The position numbers were made by a program, and so were the translations under genes. Positions 25,434 through 37,940 of a DNA stretch of 64,000 bases are shown here, piece after piece. The stretch's first letter is position 1. Every line of letters begins with the position of its first letter. The stretch comes from Pohlia nutans (taxonomy: Eukaryota > Streptophyta > Bryopsida > Bryales > Mniaceae): assembly GCA_022496805.1 (NCBI GenBank), contig CM040093.1:374501-438500 (forward strand), in the 5' to 3' direction. The notes under the pieces were generated by a model. It was given only the letters and a program-made list of their open reading frames with translations. It made no database searches and was not told the origin of the DNA.

Positions 25434-26014
25434 TTAACCCCTAAATGTCACAGAGTCCAATTTTTGGACGACTAAAAGATTCAAATCCACCCTATGTTCT
25501 CATCAATTCTCGGATGAAAGTCATCCAATTTTTTGTCATCAAGTTGTTGTCCTATCTAATAGTTGGATTTAGTCCTACTTGAGTACATATTTTTCTAAAA
25601 TTACAAATGTAGAAGTATGTCAAGTCGTTGACCAAACCAAAATTGCATTGATTGTAGTTCAAAAGTGACCTTGCAAAAATGAGGTCACAGATTTAAAGAA
25701 CACAAAAATTTCAAAGAATCACCACCTTGAAGAGGATCTCATTTCAAACTCATTCCAACAAATTTTACTCAAAAAATATTGAAATATTGTTTGTAATTGA
25801 ATTTAGAAGAAATTTTTTAATTTTAACATTCAAAATTGATAATTAAATATTGATGATAGAGTTAGTGAATGGAACCTTACTGATGAAATCTAAAATTCAA
25901 AATCTAGAACTTTCATTCGTATATCAATTCCAAAATACTCTTCTAAATAGTAGTTTATGATGATTTTTCTCAATTTGTCAATTTCAGGGACACCATGGCA
26001 CGTTTAGGAGTTAA
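25434..26014 (+). mobile_element. TTAA element, subfamily A, copy 4 (intact ends)
   Basis: TTAA at 25434 and 26011. Left terminus CCCCTAAATGTC with palindrome GTCCA/TGGAC around ATTTT, a different spacer from copy 2. Right terminus ACGTTTAGGAG. Non-coding. Confidence 0.87.
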
Positions 26015-27019
26015 ATAGAATTTGGGTTCAGTTTTCAAAACTGAATGTGAAACTGTTTAGCAATGACATGGGTCAACACCTTCTCCATTTCAATCTTTCA
26101 AGTCAAGAATGGCCTCACATAATTTTTGTGAATTTTACAAGTGAAAGCCACTTATCCATCTACAGTTTAAGACAATAATTTATACATTAAAATATGAAAA
26201 GAGCTCGTACATTGATCAAGATCAGAATACATACACTAATAGAACATGAATTAGAGTACACAATCCAAAAAAGTAAAACCAAGTAACAAACTTCCAAACA
26301 CAAGAAATACAGCATTGTACATATGTTATATTTGTAAGTATTTACTGTATTTTGAGGTATTTGCATAATTTTGGTATTTTGTACATAGGTGTTTGGATCT
26401 CTAAGAAAGTCCGATTCCAAATATATTTTTTTGCATCGTGTGCAAAATCAAAAGTTGCACATCTGAACACCGGACTGAGATGGTTCACAGATTTTACACC
26501 ATTTCATTTTCTGGTGACCCAGTGACCACTTACTTGTTACCTGACCACTTACTTGTTACCTGGGCACTAAAGGGTTAAGAACAACCAACGAGGAGGAAGT
26601 TGGGAACAACCAGAGGTATGGAGTTACCAAGCGGAGCTCCATCACCCCGACTAGTCACATGTGGAAATTGCAATAGCAGCATATTACAACTGTACTCACA
26701 CCCCTACACAACTTGGACAAAACCTGAAACCGAGTGAAGATCATGTCTTCAGAGGTAATACATGGCCAAGAAGGTATCTTACTACAGAATTCCATGCAGT
26801 ACTGCTCCGAACTGCTCCAAACTGAGTCCCTCGCCAAGGAGATCCTAACTTGGTGCAACCTGTCACACTGCAAGGGGCACTCAGGGCAACTTCAAAATGT
26901 TCTTTGGACGATAGAGTTATCTTCAACTCAAAAAATTCAACATGTTTCAACTTTCTCATCAGTTCTAATGGAAACATGTTGAAATTTCGACACACTTTGA
27001 AAATTGAGTTCAAGAAAAA
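26015..27019. other. Intergenic, no gene assigned
   Basis: It includes an orphan right terminus CTAAAGGG-TTAA at 26575-26578. The overlapping frames at 26655-27037 on both strands have no recognisable domain. Confidence 0.45.
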
Positions 27020-27548
27020 CTCCAATATGGACGACAAACAGATTGCAACCTTTCTCTTGACTACATCCTGTACAGTTTTTCATCCATCCAAAATTCTCTT
27101 GGTTCTTGTGCTAGTTAACTATCATTTGTACACTATGTATCTTCAAAATAAGATATTGTGATTTTTTGAAAAACAACACAATTGGTTTATGTCACGTTTC
27201 ATTCTTAGTTCAAAAAGTGAGACCTTAAACATGATTTTCCATAATAAGTAGAATCAAATAATGGAAACCATACCATCTTGTAGTGCATGTTATTCCAATT
27301 TCATTACAATATTTTTTAATCTTTTTGTGTTAGTTTCGGATTTTTAATTGAATTTCAAGAGAAAACCTTGCAAAAATAATATAAAAAAATTAATAAAAAA
27401 TATGATGGATCCAACCTTACAGATGTGATCTTCACATTGACATTTACAACTGCGCTTTTGTACATGAACTCCATTTTTATTTTCATCAAACATTTTATAC
27501 CGAATCTTTGAAAACAGTGTTGAATCTGGACATGAACCCTTGAAGATA
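27020..27548 (-). mobile_element. TTAA element, subfamily D, copy 2 (inverted, decayed ends)
   Basis: Reverse complement of 61145-61691: it shares the stretch around TTGATTCTACTTATT, the CACTACAAGATGGTATGG-like motif, and CATGAACCC near the end. Both TTAA flanks are lost. It runs directly into A copy 5. Confidence 0.75.
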
Positions 27549-28119
27549 GCGTCCAGAAAGTGGACGACTAACAGATTCAAACCCTTCTCACGTTCTCATC
27601 AATGCTTGGATGAAAGTCATCCAATTTTTTGGAGATTCTTCACCAAGTTGTTCTCCTATCTAACGGTTGGATTTAGTCATACTTGATTTCATATTTTTTT
27701 TTAAATTACAAATGTAGAAGTATGTCAAGTCGTTGACCAAGCTAAAATTGCGTTGACTGTAGTTCAAAAGTGGCCTTGCAAAAATGAGGTCATAGATTTA
27801 AGAAACACAAATTTTTTTAAAGAATCACCACGTTTAAGAGTATCTCATTTCAAATTCATTCCAACAAATTTTACTCAAAAAATATTAAAATTTTGTTTGT
27901 AATCGAATTTAGAAGGAATTTCAAATTTTAACTTTCAAATTTTGTAATTAAATATTGATGATGCTATTAGTGAATCAAACCGTACAGATGGAATTTAAAA
28001 TTCAAAATCTAGAACTTTCATGTGTATATCTATTCCAAAATATTCTTCTAAATAGTAGTTTATGATGCTTTTTCTCAAATTGTCAATTCCAGGGACACCC
28101 TGGTACGTTTAGGGGTTAA
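27549..28119 (+). mobile_element. TTAA element, subfamily A, copy 5, at the ARP3 3' end
   Basis: Collinear with 11957-12543 from the palindrome (CGTCCA/TGGACG around GAAAG) to the right terminus GTACGTTTAGGGG and TTAA at 28116. The first ~20 bases are missing. At the right end, arms CCAGG/CCTGG surround GTGTC. It lies 56 bp past the stop codon of ARP3, so the ARP3 transcript may end inside or next to it. Confidence 0.85.
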
Positions 28120-28175
28120 AGGGTTAAAGACCGTTTTATTGAAAAAAAATGAATGAATAGGACAGGAATATATAA

Positions 28176-31100
28176 TCAGTACATACCCTTGAAGACAGGA
28201 TTGAGGCGACATATGCTGGAGCCATATTCTTCATATTCCGCTTTTGTATGACAAGCCTGCAGATGAATAGTCCAGGAATAAATGCTTAGACATCTCGATG
28301 AATAGGAAATAAGTACTACAATACAAAAAAAAAACCTTCCAATCTAGGATCACCTTACTAGATGTCACTACCAGAGAAGACTAGGCATGCTAATGAAATG
28401 AAAGTTACTTGCAAGAGTCAAGGTTTGTGGAAAGTAAAAGGTGTCAAAATTACATTATAAAAATCTGGAGTAGAAGCCAGGAGAGAGCCTCCAAACCAGA
28501 CAGCAAAACGTTGCATAGGGTGTCCCACCACATTTACTTCAACTGCCTGAGGCTGTTGATAAATAACCAAGTTCTCAGAAACATATTTTTATAAGCTCAG
28601 ACCAACAATAAATATGCTGCAAGTGACTGTCTGCAAATAAGGAAAACGTCTGCAAAGCAGCATTGACGAAGCAGACAAAAGAAGCAAATGCATGAGGAAA
28701 AACCAAGAAAGGACAAACCCCATGGTACTAACTGCTGTTGGGGTTCATTTCCTAGTTCAGGAACACCAAGGTCTTAATTGTCATATAAGAGAAAACATTA
28801 AAACAAAGGAATTCCTCATAAATAGTGCAGGCTTACTGTATGATCACCCCCTTTTTTGCTCTCTGAACCTGAAGTCCGCGCATCTACACGCTTCTTTATA
28901 TCTCGTTGCAGTCTTCGCTGAAAATCCTTGAACATTGTGGAACCACCAGAGAGGACTATATTCTGTTGGAATGGAGCAAGCAGTAGGTTAACAGCAATTC
29001 ACAAGACTATTGTAAGTACAATAATCCTCGAAATTGCATGTAGCATTATAAGGGCATATTATATAATCAAGGTGATAACTTCAGAGAACAAATCACGGAT
29101 GGAAACGACTATCACAAACAATCACTTTGAGCTGGGAATAAGAACTACGCAGAGTGAAAATAATGTAGACGGAATAAACCTTGTATAAGGCACGACGACT
29201 ATCTATAGGAGCTGACTGTATACAATTATCAACCACCTCTGGCAAAGGTGTTGTGAAGTCACTGCTGTAAATCTCTGGTGAGAAGAAAACCTATGCAAGT
29301 CACAAATGTAACAGTTGTCAACATTACTAGAGAGTCCATCGTCTCAGATTGATATTTTCATCAGCCACATGATTTTGATATCCACAAAGCAACTTCCATG
29401 TTATCAACACAAAAACAGTTGCAATCAACACTCACGTATGCACATTCCCCTATTTTCTGCTATTCTTTCAATGCATGTGAATATAGAAAACCAAAGCAAC
29501 TTCTGCAAAGGGTTAAGATCAAGACCTCTGGTGCCAAGAATCTCTCGTATCCAATATCACAAGAAAAGGCTGCCCCAGTTTTAGAGTTATTTCCTTTCCA
29601 CATCTTGATGTATTTGGACGGCTCTTTATCATGCTTACCAAACTCCTACAACGACAAGCTCAATCATGAGATCAGTTATACCACAAGAGCACCCGCACTG
29701 TCGTTGCCATCTTCTGTTCTAGAGAAATCAATCTGTGACCACTATATCTATGCCTCATTGCTATGGGATATAAATGAACATTACCTTAACAATATCAGCA
29801 CATGTGTAACAATACATTTCTTTCACCCTCCTGGCCACGTCTAGGGAATCCTCAGGGGGTACAGGTTCACACCGATCCTGGAACAAAATAAGTCAACTAA
29901 TAAGATGTTTCCAAACCAACATTCGTTTTGTGGGCTTTCAGCTGCTTCCACTGGATACGACAAGATCATATCATACAGTGAACCTAACACATGTTACGAT
30001 ACACATCATAGGCTTATGATGAGATTGAGGAAAATAGAGTAGGGATTTGGTTGCTACTCGCATCAACTGCTGAACAAAGTTGGAGAGATCCCGGCCTGCT
30101 ATAGGAATGGACTTGATGCTGCTGCCAATAACATAGCCATCCGCTACAGGAACAACGTGAGTCATGCCATCCCCAGCATCCACAACCACCCCCGTCATTT
30201 CCAACTGCATTCAGCCCCCGACATTTTGTACCCGCAAAGGCACCTACACTTAGCAATGTCCACACTGAAATTTTTACTCATCAAAACGACAAAAGCAGAA
30301 TAAGTGGATACAAAACAATTCGACCTGCACCCTCAAGTGCATTTGGTCGTTAATATACAGGCCCACTTCAATATGCTTATCCATCCAAATCTTAAACGAC
30401 TTCATTGTCAATGAATCGCTAGGAGCTGAACCCTAAACCACAAACTTCTACCTTGGAGGTCGTATAGCCAGCTGCAAGAGCCAACACTGCTTGGGTTGCA
30501 ATGTACAATCCTGGCACATTGAAGGTTTCGAACATAATTTCTCCCATGTACTCACGATTCTCTGGTGCTGTCAAAGGGCTCTCAGTGAGTAACATGTAAT
30601 GATCTTCGGGGTCGCATCGCAAATAATTGAAAATGCATTGCTGCCAGAACCTCTCCATTGTATCCCAATTTTCAATCTGCAAAAAACGCAGATGATTGCC
30701 ATTCAGACACCATGAAGATGACCCTTATCAGAACCTGAAATACAAGTCCACAACTATTTCAACCTTGTGTACTATGCAGCGTCATTGAAAGCCCCATTAA
30801 GAGCGATGCAGATCTGGAAATGTCTACCTGGCCTTGCCGGATGGGATAACTTAGAGTATAAGCACTTGCGTGTTGCTTAGCCAGGGCCTCTTCGCCAATG
30901 TAGAAATCTAGGTCAGCCATTACTCCTGCGCTGTGATACGCAGCCGTGCCTGCCTTTAAAGCTGATTGGCCCAAAAATGACTCGTTGACTGCCACCACTG
31001 TGGGAATGATGAAACAGGGCTCGACATTCCCCGCGAATCCCATCTTCGTGTACCTACAACTTCATCCCATGAGATTCTGCCGGGAAGCATACTCAACGTG

Positions 31101-31604
31101 CCGGCAAGTAGTCCCAAAGATGACATTTCATGTGATCTTCAAAGATAGTAGTCAGAAGTAGTCATCTAATAATAGACCAGAGCGGTCAATCATGCCAACA
31201 AGCTGCATTTCATCGGCTCCAAAGAATGACTTGGAATGGGTAGCAAAACTTCTTAATTCTTAGCACAAAGGGCGACGACATTAACTCAAACCATGCAATA
31301 TTCACCAAAAAGCGCTATCTCCCTGCATCAATCACGAAAGGAAAACCTCATCCGAATCCAAAAGACTCGAATTACAAGGAACCAGGTCATCACGCAAAAC
31401 GCCGTCGCAAGGAAACCATGGGACCCTAAAATAACCGGACGGATGCATTGCACAAAGACATTGGCGAGAAGAGAACCACAAATTCAACCGGGAGTAGCAC
31501 AGCAACACAGCTCACAACAGAACTACCAAAACGTTGGAGTTGAAAAGTAGATATTACCCCGTGCCATTATCGATGACAACAGCCGGACGTTGGGTGGCAT
31601 CCAT
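28176..31604 (-). CDS. ARP3: Actin-related protein 3 (ARP2/3 complex subunit)
   Basis: Ten coding exons on the minus strand join in frame into 422 residues: 31604-31558, 31053-30828, 30676-30452, 30204-30058, 29877-29785, 29645-29526, 29290-29180, 28962-28837, 28546-28454 and 28256-28176. The product starts [20 protein letters not shown] and ends in NPVFKGMY. Plant ARP3 is about 427 aa, so it is full length. Visible motifs are the actin-fold phosphate loops (DNGTGYTK near residue 12; [15 protein letters not shown] near 172), [30 protein letters not shown] near 320 and RFAVWFGGS near 378. ARP3 pairs with ARP2 in the seven-subunit complex that nucleates branched actin filaments, acting in plants in cell-shape control. 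All introns are GT-AG; the donor after exon 6 is weak (GTCTTG). The ATG matches the usual plant N-terminus. Identification is firm. Confidence 0.97.
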
Positions 31605-31655
31605 AGCGATGGCAGAGGAGATATCGTACACGGCGGTAGCAAGCGATGGAGACAA

Positions 31656-32738
31656 CTGTAAACGCTCCCAAGTTGGGCCTTCATCAACCACACCTCACAC
31701 AGCTCTGATACAGGTCGGTGTATAAGGCAAGAAACCTGTTTGATCCTGTTCACACAAACCCTAACATGATGTCATTTCACTCAATTCATCCAAATTCCAC
31801 ACAATCGATGCGAGAACTCAGGATCAGGACAGTAGACCATTCGTTGGTACTTGTGCTCACAAGAGGTCTTGCGTCACTGGGCGGGAAAAAGAAAAGCCCC
31901 AAAGCTCATGCCGCACCAGGCCACACGTCAAGCTCTATAAAACTGACAGGGTTGAAATAGAGATTGTTTGGACAGTCCTACGAAGTACCGATAGCTTTTG
32001 TTCAATGTCAACATTCGATGTGGGAGCTCTAAGGACAAGCTGCATATAAGAGGAAAGTAGGTCCAAACATGCTCCGCGAATTGTACATCCCACAAACTTT
32101 TGAACGAATCCCAGTTCCTTCGCGCGAGCTACTGTACTGTCCAGGAGTGAAAGACATCTCGCTGGCTCAAGGAGGCACCGACAATTTATATGCCTGACCG
32201 AGCATGCCCCCGACAGAGAAAATCTTCGGTGGGCATTCTGCACTCAAACGTCTTCTTCACAATAAGAACTACATAGAAACAGAACAGAAACCCTATGCAA
32301 AAGGGAATGCCTTGCTCCAAACGCAGCGACTCAGACACCGCAGGCTAAACACCGGAGCTTGAATCGTATATTTCTCCAGAATGTAACAGCACAGGCCAAA
32401 TCAGAAAGGAAAAGAAGAGAGCTCTCGCATTCCAAACTGAACAAAGAAACACAAGGACTAGTGATCTTGCAGACGGCAATGGAATCGCGAGGAACCTAAC
32501 CCTAAAGCAGACAGTCTCAGCAGAGGGGTGTGGGGGGGAGGGGGCTCACAGGATCTGCGCGGGAGAAACGAGCAAGAAAGAGATGCGGCAGACGTCCGCG
32601 GGCGAAATGGGAATATGGGCACGAGTTCGGGAAGGCGGCCGGAGAGCTAGAGCAAGGGGCCAAAACGACGACGACGACGACAGAACACAGAGGTCATCTG
32701 GCAAGGACGAGAAGAAAAGGAAGGGTGGGGGCACTCAC
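31656..32738 (-). other. Probable 5'-leader intron and upstream region of ARP3
   Basis: On the minus strand a good donor (CC then GTGAGTGC) lies at 32738 and an acceptor (TTTACAG) ends at 31656, 51 nt before the ARP3 ATG. The first leader exon would lie between about 32930 and 32739, in a GC-richer, CpG-containing stretch that is a likely promoter area. A (GAC)n run lies at about 32663. The many overlapping frames here are by-products of base composition. Leader introns are common in plant actin-family genes; this one is inferred from splice motifs only. Confidence 0.5.
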
Positions 32739-33049
32739 GGATCCAGGGGTAGGGCGGCAAAGCGAAGGATGAAGCGCTCACTCGCTCGCAGTGAAATCCA
32801 AGATCCAAGGATGAGAGCTGCGACGAAGGAAGGAAGAAAGGAAGGAAGGGCAGGAAGACACTGAAGTGAACGAGAAGAATGAAGACGGACGCTGGTGATT
32901 TGGGAGGGAATTGATAGCCACGTTGCGGGGTCACTCTGAATGAGTAAATGAATGTTTGAATGTATCCGTCATGGAAATCTACTTACCACCGCTGGGCATG
33001 CATCATAGTCGAACTTACATCTCGGATGCCCCCGTGGGAATCCGGATCA

Positions 33050-33360
33050 AACTTCTAATATACACTCCAAACAATGTTTTTCTGTCGAATTTCTTTTTAT
33101 GTAAGCTCAGAAAGCATGCCCCTACGACTTGTTGTTCATCACTATTGTTTACATTTTCCCTTTAAAAAATCATACTATTTTAAGACTTTTGTAAGTACTA
33201 TAATTTTTACAAAAAAATGATTTGGATTTTTTTATAAAACTAATTTTTATTTACATAATTATGTAAAAATCAGCGTAAGTATGTTTAACAATAATCTATG
33301 TGAGAAAAAAATACCGAAAAAATATAATATACTTTAAAATGTGAGAAATTGATGAGATTT
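33050..33360 (+). mobile_element. TTAA element fragment, subfamily C, copy 3
   Basis: It matches the middle of 60604-61148: TTTCTTTTTATGTAAGCTCA, the CATGCC...TTGTTCATCACTATT stretch, and the ATATAATATA...GAGAAATTGATGAG tail. Both termini are missing. Confidence 0.7.
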
Positions 33361-34482
33361 GAATTACGACCTGCTCATATGTATAATTATCTTCTTCTCC
33401 CAAATGACGATACTTCACTCCCTCGAAGTCATGGTATAATCCATCAACTCTAAGCGTCATAGGATAATCTCCCAATGTCAATTGAACAAATATAAGTCAA
33501 ATTTGGAGTTCTTTAACCAAACAACTAAATTTACCAAATCACTTTTATAATTTTAAAAACCTCAAGATGAAATTTCAAGGCCAGTAATCCCTAGAAACCG
33601 AAATGTTCTGTATTGCTTTCAAATCGCAAAAATTGACAGCAAATTCGTGTGTGCATTGCAAAATATGCTAAATTTAGTTTTTAAACTTATAAATCTTCGA
33701 ATTGAACAGGAAATTTGGATGTCCTTAACCTCTAAGGGCCCTAGCATGGTGTTTGTATTTCAAAATGCAAAAATTTACATCAAATTTGAGCATATATGGC
33801 AAAATTTGCTAAATTTAGTAATTATTGTTTATAAATCTCCAAACCCAACATGAAATTTGGGTGCCCCTAACATCTAGAGGTCCTAATTAGAGCACTTTTG
33901 AACAATTTCAACAAGCAATTCCCTATTTTTGCACTTGATCAAGTGCAATCATTCCGGGACCTAAACGTGCTCTAAAAAAAACTTATCAAAAAATTGACGA
34001 AAAAACATCCTTTTTTTCTTTGCTGAAACTTGTAATATATTACAATTAAACAATAATATGTCAAATTTTTCATAACAAAAATTTGAATTTCATTTATTCT
34101 TAATATTGCAAGATTGACTATTTAAAAACTATTCCATATTATAAATAGATTAAAACACTATAACACCACTGCCAGAGTGTATTGGAGAAGACAAGATATT
34201 CTTTTCTTATTTTCCTTTTTCTTATTTCTTCTTTTGTGTGCCAAAACATATACTGTAGTTTACTAGCACGTTCGGCAAAAAATAATTATAAAAATAGATG
34301 CCTAAAATTTCGGGAAATTTTTTTTCAATTTTTTTTTTTTTTTGTATGGGAAATTAACGGATTTTGAAAAATATCCGTTTTTGCCTAAAACTATTTTTAG
34401 AAATATTTAAATGTTAGGCAAAAGGTACCTAACTTGCTAGTAAATTACGGTATAAGGATACAAGGTTCCTTCCTCCATCCTT
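33361..34482. other. Intergenic, no gene seen
   Basis: AT-rich sequence with T runs. No protein-like frame recognised. Confidence 0.45.
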
Positions 34483-35170
34483 CCGCATACCCTCAACCCC
34501 TCCGCCACGTCCAAAAAATAAACATTTTATTTATTTTTTATTTTATTTTATTTTTTAGGTGTAGAGGGCCCGCACGCACGGACCCTCTTTCGTTCGTCTT
34601 CTTCTCATGAGAACATAAATATGTTATCTCATGTTCCAATGGCCGCCTTATATACTCGTGAAGTGGCTATGAGAGGGTGTGGAAGAACATATGCGTGTTC
34701 CCTTGAAGGTTGTAGGATGGAGGGTGCGCTGCCGCATACCCTCAACCCCTCCGCTACGCCTATAATATAATATAATATAATCTATAATAATTATAATAAA
34801 TATTATTATTTTCCGGGATTTTCAGGGCAGAGGGGTCCGCGGACCCTCTTCCGTTCGTCTTCTCCTCAAAAGAACATAAATTTGTTCTCCCATACTTTCA
34901 TGGCCGTCTTATACTCGTGAGGTAGTTATAAGAGGGTGTGGTAAAACATATGCATGTTTTCTTCAGGGCTGAAGGATGGAGCGTGCGCTGCCGCATTCCT
35001 TCAGCCCCTTTGAAATGTCTAAAAATTAATTAATAAATAAATTAAAATTAAAATTAAAAACCGGGATTTTTGGGGCTGAGGGTCTGCGGACCCTCTTTTT
35101 CGTCTCCTAAAGAGAACACCAACATGCTCTTCCATGCACCCATGGCTGCAGAAGAAAGCAAAGGGGCAGC
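34483..35170. repeat. Tandem array, ~250-260-bp unit, 3 copies
   Basis: Units start with CCGCATACCCTCAACCCCTC at 34483 and 34732 and with CCGCATTCC at 34991. Each holds a low-complexity AT stretch of variable length, then GGACCCTCTTtCGTTCGTCTTC, a GAGAACATAAAT-like motif and GAAGGATGGAG.GTGCGCTG. The third unit is shorter and more diverged. No coding potential seen. Confidence 0.8.
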
Positions 35171-35799
35171 TATGCATCATCAAAGACCCCCAAAAAATAG
35201 ATAGATAGATAGATCGATGTTTTATGATTTTTTTTGTTTCGTATTTTGTGCAAGTGGTTGAGGGTGCATGGTCGTCCATTCTTTTTTGTTCTTTTCGTAG
35301 TGCATTTGGAAGCCCCATTGGAATTGACAACATTGTTGTTCATATGGAATGCCATGAACTCTATATAGGGAAGTGAATCGCTCGGCTTGTTGTTCTCACA
35401 AGTTTGTTCCAAGAGGTTGGACAATCTATTTTGATAACACAGTAAAAAAAAATGTCATGGTGGAGTTGCTATTTGGAGGGAGGAAGCCACATCTGCAACA
35501 ATGGCACTATATGATTACGTGTGGATGAAGCGTGACGGCCGCTATGCTGAACAGGCGCCTCCAGATCCAACTAACATGGCCGCTAAAATGGCAATCGCGT
35601 ACTAGTCAATACCCGTTTCAAGAGTCTAATTTGGAATGGCCGCTGAACTGGCGATGGTTCCTAGTTACCACGCTAACCGGGCAATGCAAAAAGAGGCTTA
35701 TGTGGCAGTTGGAATAGCAGACGCAGAGTGCTCAAGACCCAAACACGCGTGCCGAGGGAGGGAGACAACGAAAGCGATGGGCTAGAGTGCCAAGGACAA
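35171..35799. other. Intergenic, no gene seen
   Basis: It begins with a short GATA run (about 35198-35215). No gene recognised. Confidence 0.4.
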
Positions 35800-36170
35800 T
35801 TAACCCTTAAACGCCAAGAGGGCCTGGACGGGGCGGCTCGGAAGGCATCTAAATTTTCGGAGGAAAAAAAATGAAAAAAATGAAAAATACAGCTCTGCTG
35901 GCCAACATTGTTGCGGCACTGTAGCACTTTTCAAAAAACGACCTGAACCCTAAACCCCAAATCTCAACTCCTATTCATTTTGATAACTTCAATTGCTTGC
36001 CAATGATTCCACAATCTCCCAAATGAGGTGCAAATTTAGAATTTAAATTGCTTTTTCAGTAGTATTCCAACGCACCAATCCTCGCTTGATTTGGTCGAGA
36101 AAAACTACTCCTTTTCTCAATTATTCCTTTCTAAAAAGCCCGTGGGGCTTCTTTGACGTTTAAGGGTTAA
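35800..36170. mobile_element. TTAA element, subfamily H, 371 bp (intact ends)
   Basis: TTAA at 35800 and 36167. Termini CCCTTAAACGCCAA on the left and the complement of CCCTTAAACGTCAAAG on the right. Near the right end a palindrome has arms AAGCC/GGCTT around CGTGG. It is GC-richer than the other subfamilies, with an interior unrelated to A-D. Confidence 0.85.
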
Positions 36171-37278
36171 TATTTGTTTTTTTGGGTGTTTTCTGAGCAA
36201 TTGGTGTGGTACTTTGTGGTCTTTGAATCGCCATAGCCAGCCCGCACATGAAGCTCGTGAGCCTCATCGCTTCCGGACGGAGGCACCAGAGAGAGTAAAA
36301 GAGAGAGTGACCTTCACTTAGAGCAGAACAAAGAGGGAAAGCGCTTTGCGGGAGAGAGAGTTTATGTGACTTCTTTGGACACTTCATCTCATGTCTAGCG
36401 CTCCCTTGCTGCTTCAGGATTTGTTGTCCGCTGCGAGCGCTTTGATGAGCCTGGAAAGTAGGAAATGGTGTGCGGTGTTTTGTGTGGATCGCATGAAGTT
36501 GATGTTGAGTTTGGCTCCGCGATCGGTTGTAAGATCGGGGGAGCGAGAGGGTTAGGTGTGGACGCAGAGGTGGTGAAGCGTGTTGTTGGACGCAAAATTG
36601 GTTAGGGTGTTGATCGATGTCTTTCATGGAAGTGCGTTTGTTGTGAGGAGAGAGGTGAGGTGCAGAAGCAGAGTCATTGGTGAGGGACCGTGTGCGCGTC
36701 TCATGTGCGTCTTTGTTTTGAAATGCTAGACAATGGAGGTTCGCATGACTGTGGATTATTGATTACAGAGCTATTGAAGCCTTTGTGCTAGGGAGGTCGG
36801 TGTGGTGGTTTGGTTGAGTAATTGCTCTTGGTGACCTTTGCATTAGGAACTTATTGAAAAGTGCCATGTCGAGTGTGTCTGTGAGCCAGCGATCGCAAAC
36901 ATGCTTATGTGAGCCATTTCTCGTGTATGTTGTTGCTTTAAGGTTCTTTGCGGTTATCGGTGAGGGCAATTGTTGTGAGAAAGTTGTGATTTAGAGTCGT
37001 AGTTGTTGTGGAACTTTACTATGTAGGTCGGATTTCCCCTTTGACACTTTTCCCTTCGCGTTGATCAGGGACACTTTTTTGTTGCCTTTGAGGCATAGAA
37101 ACTTGGAGTAGGGATGCATGTATCTTAACGCCCTCCCGCTTGGATGTCTTCCTACTTATGTGTAGTGTGCATGGCCAGGAACTTTTTGTCACCATGACTT
37201 TCTTGTTTCCTTTAAAATATCATTCTAGGGCCCTGCAATAGTCGTTTGTTTTGAAAGACACTCTTAGAATGGTGAATT
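36171..37278. other. GC-richer unassigned stretch
   Basis: Base composition is closer to the genic parts of the window than to the repeats. It holds a 155-codon minus-strand frame (36160-36627) with no domain I recognise and a biased Ser/Pro/Gln/His content. It could be a transcribed non-coding region, a decayed gene, or chance. Confidence 0.35.
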
Positions 37279-37449
37279 CACTACTAGAAAATCCAACTAA
37301 TCTGTTGATTCGGTTCCGTTGATTAGGGACACTTTTCTGTTGATTTGAACAGCAATCTGTTGATTTGAACAAAAAATTGACCAAAGCAACAGAAAAGTCT
37401 CCCTAATCAACGCGACCGAATCAACAGATTAGTTGATTTTCTAGTAGTG
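37279..37449. mobile_element. CACTA-ended MITE, 171 bp
   Basis: The ends are CACTACTAGAAAATC and its exact complement, flanked by the 3-bp duplication ATT (37276-37278 and 37450-37452). Inverted repeats extend inward (TTGATTCGGT..GCGTTGATTAGGGA). The CACTA terminus and 3-bp duplication are typical of EnSpm/CACTA elements. It carries no gene. Confidence 0.88.
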
Positions 37450-37940
37450 ATTTTGCAGATCCATCGAATATTCTTTGTTTTTTAAGTGATACTTGAGATC
37501 AGTTTTAATTTATTTATAATAGTTTATTAAGTTATCGCACTTTGTTACGATTCTAAAATTGGAATTGATAAATTGTTGCTCTGCAGGGAAATTGCAATGC
37601 AAGAAGACTGCATATGACAAGGTCTGGAACTCGTGACCTGTCGCTTCAATGCTCAGGTGTGTTGTTGCGCTATTCGCCGTCTTGCTGATTGATTCATTTT
37701 ATTCTTCCAGTTGCTTCCGCAAATTTTGGTGTCGTGCTAAATATTTCATTCTTGTCAGAATACTTTCATGTCCTTTGAGGTTCGATGCGGTTTTCTTTTG
37801 TACTTGGTTCGTTATTACAGGCCTTCCTAGCACATTGATTTTGTTTTAAGACTATTTAAGAAGATCGCTATGACTCTATATTAATACTTGCGTGCATTTC
37901 TAAAGAATATAATGTTTTCGTTCTACTTAAGCTTTAAGAT
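37450..37940. other. Unassigned stretch with exon-like splice signals
   Basis: A CTGCAG acceptor-like site (about 37586) and a CTCAG-GTGTGTTG donor-like site (about 37656) bracket about 70 bp. No protein match. It may be an exon of an unrecognised transcript or chance. Confidence 0.25.

Noticed and set aside
29398..29844. 148-codon plus-strand frame
   Set aside because: It runs antisense across ARP3 exon 6 and flanking introns and has no domain.
31935..32243. 102-codon minus-strand frame upstream of ARP3
   Set aside because: It lies inside the predicted leader intron and has no recognisable domain.
36160..36627. 155-codon minus-strand frame
   Set aside because: Biased composition, no recognisable domain, and it overlaps the terminus of a TTAA element. 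Mentioned only as part of an unassigned stretch.
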